This document shows, piece after piece, positions 12,592 through 18,607 of a stretch of 64,000 bases of DNA (positions within the stretch are counted from its first letter, which is position 1; each line of letters starts with the position of its first letter). Source of the DNA: an uncultured Glaciecola sp. (GTDB lineage: Bacteria > Pseudomonadota > Gammaproteobacteria > Enterobacterales > Alteromonadaceae); contig NZ_CALJHY010000002.1 of assembly GCF_937770335.1 (NCBI RefSeq), positions 186,001 through 250,000 of the forward strand, in the 5' to 3' direction. The notes below the pieces were generated by a model. It made no database searches, was not told where the DNA came from, and saw nothing but the letters and a program-made list of their open reading frames with translations. A program made the translations under genes and the position numbers.

Positions 12592-12814
12592 ATTTCAATT
12601 CGATTCAAAAGTACTTCTTGAACTACTCGTACATGTGTTCTTTTACGTATTATTATTATATGTGATACTGCGCATGCTTTCTTTTTTGTGTGCACCTAAG
12701 TTAAGGAAAACGAATAGCAGGTTTAACTTGCCACGTTGTTATACACAAGATGAACACTACTATTCGGCTAACCAATAGCCAAAATAAAATTCATACCACT
12801 AGCGAGACTTAAAT

Positions 12815-12943
12815 TTGAAACGAGTTACCGAAAGTCAAAAAGTGTTACAAGAAATTAGAGCTAAACGCGAACTTACAAAAACTCAGAGAAAGAATGAAAA
12901 CGATGATTCTGGTATGGACAGCAGGAAGACCATACACCACTAA
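12815..12943 (+). CDS. Short unidentified ORF running into the IS remnant
   Basis: 42 codons from a TTG, highly charged (KRVTESQKVLQEIRAKRELT), with protein-like composition and no relation to the overlapping transposase frame. It stops at 12941-12943, just inside the IS-derived sequence. The likely reading is the N-terminus of an unknown gene cut by the insertion or deletion that left the IS256 remnant. Not recognised. Confidence 0.3.
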   Translation: MKRVTESQKVLQEIRAKRELTKTQRKNENDDSGMDSRKTIHH

Positions 12944-13178
12944 CGCCATTGAGTCTCTCAACAGTGTTATTCGCAAGGCCATCAAGAAACGGAAGATATT
13001 CCCAAGTGATGACTCACCAAAAAAAATGGTGTACTTAGCCATCACCGAGGCATCAAAAAAGTGGTCAATGCCAATTCATAACTGGCGTCAGGCGATGGTT
13101 CGTTTTATTATCGAGTTTGGGGACCGCCTCGAGAAACACATTAACTAATGGCAGTTACACAGAATCTGTTACAGGCTC
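12930..13178 (+). mobile_element. IS256-family (mutator-type) insertion sequence remnant, 3' end
   Basis: The frame ending at 13148 carries the C-terminus of an IS256-family transposase (YTTNAIESLNSVIRKAIKKR, then SPKKMVYLAITEASKKW). Only about 70 residues remain of roughly 400, so it cannot be active; the catalytic DDE core is missing apart from the terminal region with the last Glu (in NAIES). After the stop, 13150-13178 reads outward as GAGCCTGTAACAG...GTAACTGCC, a typical right terminal inverted repeat of this family. The left end is absent. Sequence beyond 13178 is an integrase remnant, so the IS inserted into, or later fused with, that gene. Confidence 0.8.
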
Positions 13179-13440
13179 CATAAATTTCAACGGTAGTTTT
13201 ATCACTCGCATGACCTAGTTCTTCCGCTAACATTGTTTCATTTAGTTCAGCTAAAGCTTGAGTCGCACCTGTGTGTCTAAGTCAATGGGAAGATGCTCCC
13301 GCAATAACGTGAGCTTGATGTTTCTTTCCTTTCGCCATTAACTTACAAGTTACAAGATTAAATGCTTCTTTAACCATGTTATTAAGACTATCTTGATGCA
13401 ATGGCTGCACTTATATAAGTCTTATCATTTTTCATTTCGC
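13179..13440 (-). pseudogene. Tyrosine recombinase (phage integrase) C-terminal remnant
   Basis: On the minus strand, reading leftward from about 13407, the frame gives QPLHQDSLNNMVKEAF, then HVIAGASSH, a stop, and LRHTGATQALAELNE followed by LAEELGHASDKTTVEIY. These are the catalytic blocks of a tyrosine recombinase (HxLRHT with the R, and LGHxS...Y). The TGA lies where the family has the Trp of HWLRHTGAT, so it is a TGG-to-TGA nonsense change. The gene then runs into the IS terminal repeat at 13178, and upstream the frame is broken near 13410. Clearly dead; a different, intact integrase lies at 16348-17556. Confidence 0.75.
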
Positions 13441-13455
13441 GATTAATCCAATCAC

Positions 13456-13686
13456 TTAGAAATCGCCATATTTCATCGTTTCTAAACATCTTATAAGCCT
13501 GCTTCTTCCTTCAATTGTAGCCATAAGTTCAGAAGGTTTTGAACCTAAGGCTGGTGCATACTCGTTTAACCATAAATCCATATCCTTCTCATCATATGCA
13601 AAAAATATCGTAAGCTCATTTGCAAGCTTAACAATGGTTGGATCCTTCTCTTCCCTCATTCTTAGCCTATTGCTTAATCGTTTCAT
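13456..13686 (-). CDS. Small MbcA/ParS/Xre-type (DUF2384) antitoxin-like protein
   Basis: 76 residues. The C-terminal half (MDLWLNEYAPALGSKPSELM, then EGRSRLIRCLETMKYGDF) fits the toxin-binding DUF2384 domain found in MbcA/ParS/Xre antitoxins, which ends in a near-identical pattern (WLN..ALGG.tP.eLL.t..G...v...L..i.yG.f). The usual N-terminal Xre helix-turn-helix is missing, and no RES-domain toxin is next to it; an integrase remnant lies downstream. A stop sits in frame just before the ATG and no clear ribosome binding site is seen. It may be a truncated or orphan antitoxin. Confidence 0.6.
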   Translation of the reverse strand: MKRLSNRLRMREEKDPTIVKLANELTIFFAYDEKDMDLWLNEYAPALGSKPSELMATIEGRSRLIRCLETMKYGDF

Positions 13687-13846
13687 TTTTTAAAATAATC
13701 TTCGTGTGCAAGTGTTAATCTCTAATTACGATTGTGACTAACCAAACTCGCGAAACCAGTATACTCAGGACTTGGTTGGGAGATGTAATACATGACCGAT
13801 TTGTACTCGATTGTAGCTTCTGCATATTCCGGCCTAACGAGAACAT

Positions 13847-14413
13847 TTATTCTGGATCAACGTGAATCGGTTGTGTTTTGTGAAGCAATCTCTCAAAAGC
13901 GGCAATGGAGCCCTTCAATTTTGCATTTTCTACTGTTAGATTTCTTACTTCGTAATTTAAATCGGTGTTTTCTGATTGAAGATCGCCATTGTGCATTTCA
14001 AGTTTTTGAATTGATTCGTCCGCGTTTTTTTCATATTCGGCATAATAACTAATTGCATTCGCATGTTGGTTGATTTGGTCATCCAATCGTTTTTCAAAAA
14101 GTGCCTGACATCGTTGGTATGCATGCAATACGGTTTGCTCTAGATGATACTTTTGTTTGTCAATTAACGCATTTGACGCTTCTGCCAATTCGCTTGGTAA
14201 ATCTGTAAACGAAAGTTCTGTTGGCTTGTCACCTCCAATCCGGTTGTCTTTTTCCGCCACATACTTTTCCCAAATTGCTCTTATACGAAGCAATCCTCCT
14301 CTGAAACCAAGTTTTGCTCTAATTGCCCCAGGGTTTGGTAACTTCCCCGTTTTTTCAATTGCGATCCCAGCTTCGATTATCTCTTTCTCTTTTACTTCAG
14401 CGTGTCTGGCCAT
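13847..14413 (-). CDS. KfrA-like DNA-binding coiled-coil protein
   Basis: 188 residues. The N-terminal ~65 residues match the KfrA DNA-binding domain (PNPGAIRAKLGFRGGLLRIR, then IWEKYV). The rest is a long heptad-rich coiled coil (about 85-175), as in KfrA. KfrA proteins are plasmid-encoded, bind repeated operators in their own promoter and help plasmid partitioning; related proteins occur on integrative elements. AT-rich direct repeats lie just upstream of this gene (14431-14459), fitting self-regulation. Function in maintenance of the element is inferred. Confidence 0.72.
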   Translation of the reverse strand: MARHAEVKEKEIIEAGIAIEKTGKLPNPGAIRAKLGFRGGLLRIRAIWEKYVAEKDNRIGGDKPTELSFTDLPSELAEASNALIDKQKYHLEQTVLHAYQRCQALFEKRLDDQINQHANAISYYAEYEKNADESIQKLEMHNGDLQSENTDLNYEVRNLTVENAKLKGSIAAFERLLHKTQPIHVDPE

Positions 14414-14430
14414 AATTAAAATTCCTTAAG

Positions 14431-14459
14431 TTTAATTAGTTTGTTTAATTTATTTAATT
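14431..14459. promoter_or_regulatory. Three TTTAATT direct repeats upstream of the KfrA-like gene
   Basis: TTTAATT occurs at 14431-14437, 14444-14450 and 14453-14459, spaced 13 and 9 bases, within 50 bases of the KfrA-like start codon. They are candidate operator repeats, since known KfrA proteins bind direct repeats overlapping their promoter. The match may also simply reflect AT-richness. Confidence 0.35.
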
Positions 14460-14531
14460 TGTTCCAGGTGCCGTGATTCCATTGGCGTTTTTAGGCAGCT
14501 TTTAAACATCTTAGGAATCAGCGGCCAGCAA

Positions 14532-15396
14532 TTAGTGATTGCAAAGCACCTTACTGCAGTTGCTTATTTCTATCGGCTTTGCATAAGCAAAATCTTCTCC
14601 AGTTTCACTATGTAACTCGGCGCAATACAAGCTTATTGGCGCGGCGTCAGATATTTTAAAAGAGTGCAGCAGACCGCATCGAAATAAATCGCTAAGTTTA
14701 CTTTCAATAATGACTCCCCTCATTTTTCTGTCAGCGTGGGTGCTATCAATCACGAAACTGTTATTGGACATGGACCAATATAGAGCTCCTAGTCCAGCAA
14801 AATCGGATAAATATTCATAAAAAGCTGAACCACGTGTTTGGCAATCTAGTGCATATAAGGCCAATTGCAAAAGTTGTTGGTTTACATGCTTGTTGTATAT
14901 TTCTACGTGCGAGATAATTTGATTGCATTGACGATAATACTTTGCCGTTGCTTGTTCATCCCATTGGCTGGGCTTAGCCATCATATTGCTCAATAAATCT
15001 GCTAGTTTAATATTTAATGAACGCTCGCTTATCGTCATCAATCTTCCTAGTAGCGCTGATTGACGCTCAGCTTTAGCTATACGCTTGTTATCCGAAAGCT
15101 CTAAAACAACATTAACTATCGATTGTTGGCTTACACGAGCTATTTTGTCTCCGACCTCAGAGTTACGCTCTAACTCTTTAGACAACATTTCTGAATCTAG
15201 AAACGTGTCTTCAATAACATCGTGAAGCAATGCAGAAGCTAGGGTGGTCTGATCGCTTATACCGACATATTTCAGTATGTTGACAACTTCAACTAAGTGG
15301 CAAATGTATGAGTCGTGGTTAAATTTTTCGCATTTGTCCTTTGTGGGCAAAGGTTGCGAGATTTAATGCGTCTACAAAAAGGTCTTGATTGGTCAT
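14532..15396 (-). pseudogene. RelA/SpoT-type HD-domain protein, frameshifted near its start
   Basis: The true start is the ATG at 15394-15396, with AAGGGGA 8 bases upstream. That frame reads MTNQDLFVDALNLATFAHKG, then QMRKI and a stop. Removing one base of the A5 run (15324-15328) joins it to the long frame beginning FNHDSYICHLVEVVNILKYV. Together they make the standard opening of HD_4/RelA-SpoT hydrolase domains, with ALLHDVIEDT (the HD pair) and later KLADLLSNM. Total about 288 residues. Such domains hydrolyse ppGpp or related nucleotides, but no synthetase domain is present. It follows the OB-HD pseudogene by 11 bases. Confidence 0.7.
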
Positions 15397-15407
15397 ATGT
15401 AATCCCC

Positions 15408-16315
15408 TTAAATAAATGTTATAAACAGGGTAGGGCAGCTTGTTAGCATGCAGTCGCTTTTTTCACCGAATGCACTGGCTCGGTCATAGGTTCTCAACAG
15501 ACGGGCAATATTTGTCTTCGCCTTGAAACCGTAACGCGAAACCATTCGATTCGCATGTCCAAATATGGCGCAAATGATTCGCAAAACCGCGGTGTTTTTC
15601 TGAGAGCGTTTCTAATTGCAACAGAGCACAATTGAAGTGTTAGTTTATCGTGATCAACTAAGGTCCCTATAGCTGTTCTCTTAAGATCAGGAGTGAGCGT
15701 TTGTGTTTTGCCAACGTCATGCAAGAGTGCTGCTACAACACCAGTATCTTTCTCCAGCTGCTTAAGCGACTTGTTTTGTAAAAACATAAGTGCAACTTCT
15801 AACGAGTGCGTTAGCAATCCTCCTTGGTAGTTATGGTGATAACTTAAGCTAGCGGGGCATTGAATGAACTTTAATGCAACATCTGGTTGCAATAGAACAT
15901 TTTTAACGAAATTTCGTAGAGACTTAGTTTCAAATTTACAAACAACATGGTTGAGCATCTTAACTGCACCCGGAACAGGACATAGGCTTGACGGTAGTTG
16001 AGCGAACGAGCCATTTTTAGGAAGTTCTTGTCCACTTTTTTCAATATATTTGCATCTAAAATGTGGTTGTAAACCAGACATCTCCGTACGAATCTCAACC
16101 TCAACTAAAGATAACGGCCTTAAGTCACTATAAATGCAACTTTCATCGCGGCAATATACCTTTATCTGGTCACTTGCATCAGACAAAGTAATCTCCCAAA
16201 ATGGTAAGCCAGTTCTGTCGATCCTTGCTGCGTATCCAACAAGAAAATATGCGCCCTTGAATCTGGAATGGCTATAAGCGTTTTCGAGTGTAAATTGTGT
16301 CGGCTGCTCAGTCAT
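15408..16315 (-). pseudogene. OB-fold plus HD-domain protein (YhaM-like), two frameshifts in the C-terminal third
   Basis: The intact first part (16315 to about 15650) has an N-terminal OB-fold (residues ~18-100) and an HD domain (YHHNYQGGLLTHSLEVALMF and VAALLHDVGKTQTL), the architecture of the YhaM 3'-5' exoribonuclease family. The family's ending is then found in two other frames: CALLQLETLSEKHRGF with HLRHIWTCESNG (shift at ~15627-15643), and RYGFKAKTNIARLLRTYDRA (shift at ~15530-15548), ending at a TAA at 15408, 11 bases before the next gene. The unshifted frame stops at 15494 with an unrelated tail. Two indels mean real decay is likely. Confidence 0.65.
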
Positions 16316-16347
16316 ATACTACTTCTCCTATGATTACTAAATGCAGA

Positions 16348-17556
16348 TTAGAGTTGATTGGTTAGCAACGACTCAAATGCGCTGCCGTCTCGTCTAGTCA
16401 AATTCGGAACATACCTCGAGTAGACGGTAAAGAGCATCATGGTATTTGCATGCCCTAATTGTTTTGCGATCCACTCAGGTGACTCTCCGGCAGCCAGCCA
16501 CAACGTGGCGATCGTATGACGCGTTTGATAGGGTCTGCGATACTCTAAATTCATTTTCGCTAATAGAGGTTTCCATACTCGTTTGGTGACATTGTTATGT
16601 GCCAATGGACTACCTGTAGTCGTGCAAAACACGTATTCAGATAATTTATTAGTAGCTGTAAATTGCAACTTCAACGCATCGAATACAACATCACTCATCT
16701 CAATTTCCCGCTGGGAGCTAGTGGTTTTTGTATCATCCTCTTGTTCGCCATTTACAATAGTCTCTCTAACCAAGATTAGACGGCGCTCAAAATCAACATA
16801 CCTCCACTTTAAACCATCAATCTCACCCGTTCTCATCCCTGTGAAGAACCGCACGGTGTAATAATTTTTATAGTCAGAGCGAACTTTCTCTATGATCCTA
16901 GACACTTCTCCTAGCGAAAAGGGATGGATATCTTTCGGCTTGCTCTTGAGCTGTTTGATATTCTGATAGGGTGTAGTAAAGTCATATCGGAGCGCAGCTT
17001 CATTAAGAACTTGCCGTAGCGTTGACATTATCTTGTTGATTCTTGAATTACTCAAAATGCCATTACCATTCTTTCCTTTCAATTCGCTCAACTGTGATCT
17101 GAACTGTAGAATGTGCTCACGCTTTATTGTTTCTAAAGGCATGGCGCCAAAAACAGGCATAACATGCTTTGCAAGAATGCCCTCAATAGATGTTCTATGA
17201 GACTTTCGCCAACTGATTTTATTCTCATCGATCCAAAGGTCAGCAAAGTCATGCAGAGTCGGCGTTATCTGTCTAAGTCCTTGAGGCAAATACTGCAATT
17301 GATTGTTGACCGGAACACGCGCAACTTGCTTTTCTGTAATGCTGATGTTTGAGGCGTTTTTAGAATCTGGAAAAAATTGAGCATAACGGAATACACCGCG
17401 TTGAATAGCCTCATTAATAGCTTTCAGCTTTAGGTTCATCAGCCTTTTGTTTTCTCGGCCGTCTTTTAACCCGGTATACTCTCTGCAACGAAAACCAAGA
17501 TAAGTACCATTAAAATAAAGCGTTTTTGAATCCTTACGTACAGCCAATTTAAACAT
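16348..17556 (-). CDS. int: Tyrosine recombinase / integrase of an integrative element
   Basis: 402 residues, full length. Residues ~1-60 form an Arm-DNA-binding (DUF3596-like) domain, ~100-190 a SAM-like core-binding domain and ~210-390 the catalytic domain. Catalytic residues visible: Arg242 (TGMRTGE), probable Lys277, Arg346 (YQTRHT), His369 (LGHAN) and nucleophile Tyr379 (VYSRY). All are present, so it may be active. It starts one base after the excisionase stop, forming one transcript with it. It defines an element in this region, but no attachment-site repeat was found by eye. Confidence 0.93.
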   Translation of the reverse strand: MFKLAVRKDSKTLYFNGTYLGFRCREYTGLKDGRENKRLMNLKLKAINEAIQRGVFRYAQFFPDSKNASNISITEKQVARVPVNNQLQYLPQGLRQITPTLHDFADLWIDENKISWRKSHRTSIEGILAKHVMPVFGAMPLETIKREHILQFRSQLSELKGKNGNGILSNSRINKIMSTLRQVLNEAALRYDFTTPYQNIKQLKSKPKDIHPFSLGEVSRIIEKVRSDYKNYYTVRFFTGMRTGEIDGLKWRYVDFERRLILVRETIVNGEQEDDTKTTSSQREIEMSDVVFDALKLQFTATNKLSEYVFCTTTGSPLAHNNVTKRVWKPLLAKMNLEYRRPYQTRHTIATLWLAAGESPEWIAKQLGHANTMMLFTVYSRYVPNLTRRDGSAFESLLTNQL

Positions 17557-17557
17557 A

Positions 17558-17779
17558 CTATGCCCCTTCTGCTGTTGGCATTCTTAAGGCGATATCGCTC
17601 CCTAGATGCATAGTTTTTTCAACTTCTTCCCAAATAAAGAGAAACTTCTTTCTACCAAATGCTCGGATGTAGTGCTGGCCCTCGAACAAGCAATTATCGA
17701 TAAGTTCATGGCGAATAGTACGAGGGTGGTATTGAATTCTCTTTGCTAGTTGATCTGTCGTTAAGTATGTTAAACTCAT
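17558..17779 (-). CDS. xis: Excisionase-like helix-turn-helix protein
   Basis: 73 residues from the start chosen at 17779 (MSLTYLTTDQLAKRIQYHPR), which has AAGGGC about 10 bases upstream. The frame is open up to 17848, but that would cross the promoter and operators. The product is a small winged-helix protein of the recombination directionality factor type (AlpA/Xis-like: TTDQLAKRI then HELIDNCLFEGQHYIR). It sits directly before the integrase, where excisionases normally lie. A promoter is visible upstream: TTGACT at 17843-17848, 17-base spacer, TATATT at 17820-17825. Confidence 0.72.
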   Translation of the reverse strand: MSLTYLTTDQLAKRIQYHPRTIRHELIDNCLFEGQHYIRAFGRKKFLFIWEEVEKTMHLGSDIALRMPTAEGA

Positions 17780-17793
17780 ATTATAGCCCTTGG

Positions 17794-17892
17794 TGATTAA
17801 ATATATTATCAGTTGATTAAATATATTATCACAAAGTACTGAAGTCAACCCTTAAATCACATAAAGTTATCATGTGATAATAAATATAATCA
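17794..17892. promoter_or_regulatory. Divergent control region with three 18-bp operator-like sites
   Basis: TGATTAAATATATTATCA occurs twice, identical, at 17794-17811 and 17814-17831. A third copy in reverse orientation at 17875-17892 differs at two bases. Each is an imperfect dyad with TGAT...ATCA ends. The second copy covers the -10 (TATATT) of the excisionase/integrase promoter. The third contains TATAAT at 17885-17890, the likely -10 of the xre gene. The layout suggests one repressor, the Xre protein encoded alongside, binding both promoters. Confidence 0.7.
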
Positions 17893-17898
17893 AAAAAC

Positions 17899-18120
17899 AT
17901 GTTGAAATTTAAATTTAAGCAGCTCTTAGCAGAGAAAGAATTCAATGACGGTCAAACGGTAACTATTACCGATGTTGCAAAGGCGACAGGAATTAATCGA
18001 ATGACGCTTTCAAAAATAGCTAACAAAAAGGGATGTAGCACTGTGACTGACAACATCGACAAGTTGTGTGCTTATTTTGGATGTGAGGTTAGTGATTTAG
18101 TGGAGTATGTTGAAGAGTAA
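17899..18120 (+). CDS. Cro/CI-type Xre family repressor
   Basis: 73 residues, essentially a lone helix-turn-helix domain (VTITDVAKATGINRMTLSKI as HTH, then DNIDKLCAYFGCEVSDLVEY), of the short YozG/Xre type. It is divergent from excisionase and integrase and shares their operators. The ATG lies only 8 bases after a TATAAT and no Shine-Dalgarno sequence is present, so the mRNA is probably leaderless, as for phage CI repressors. Likely job: keep int/xis silent and control its own level (inferred). Confidence 0.8.
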   Translation: MLKFKFKQLLAEKEFNDGQTVTITDVAKATGINRMTLSKIANKKGCSTVTDNIDKLCAYFGCEVSDLVEYVEE

Positions 18121-18607
18121 AGTAGGATGCTATTAAGGTAACTATGCATAATATAAGTATGCAAAGATCTGTCTGCGTCGAAAGCAGTTGTTGCTGCAGG
18201 CAACACCATGTGTGATTGACCACAAACCACTCCAACACAGTAAAGTGCAGTTGTACTAAAGGCATCAACTAAGGCCCATTTTTCAAGTTGCCTTTGCCAC
18301 TTCATCTCTTATAAAACCAAAGCAAACAGATTGCTACAAGCAAATTCCCCAAGGCGCCCGTATCGTCGGGCGGTGTTTATTTGCCCCAAACTTTGATGAC
18401 ACTTTTGAATAGTATTTGGAAAAAATATCCGCTCACGTCGGTATAGCGCAGGGTGATTCAGCGCATAAATATGATTAATTTAGTTCTTACTTTTTTGGGG
18501 CGCCTAAATATTCAAGTCGGCCTGCAAAAAACTTACCAAAGTCGGGTTATAACCCAACCACTTTTAAGTATATAAAAGCGGTACGAGTCTACAAAGAAAC
18601 CATAAAA
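18121..18607. other. Spacer between xre and the convergent ietS gene
   Basis: About 490 bases. A hairpin with a 6-bp GC stem lies at 18355-18372 (CGCCCG/CGGGCG), followed on the plus strand by a weak T-rich stretch, so it may end the xre transcript. A 77-codon minus-strand frame (18072-18305) overlaps the xre end and is judged spurious. No other gene is seen; an attachment site could lie here but cannot be shown. Confidence 0.45.

Larger units (their letters stand above)
12266..12814. other. AT-rich spacer at the left edge of the accessory region
   Basis: About 550 bases without a convincing full-length gene. It contains one short lipoprotein-like frame (12443-12556) and one perfect palindrome (12568-12591), listed separately. 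Otherwise there are only stop-rich frames and A/T runs, as expected where rearranged DNA joins the efflux operon to the mobile region. Confidence 0.5.

Noticed and set aside
13792-14052. 86-codon plus-strand ORF opposite the KfrA-like gene
   Set aside because: Antisense to a better-supported gene with a recognisable domain and coiled coil.
18072-18305. 77-codon minus-strand ORF overlapping the xre end
   Set aside because: No recognised domain, no ribosome binding site, and it overlaps a well-supported gene on the other strand.
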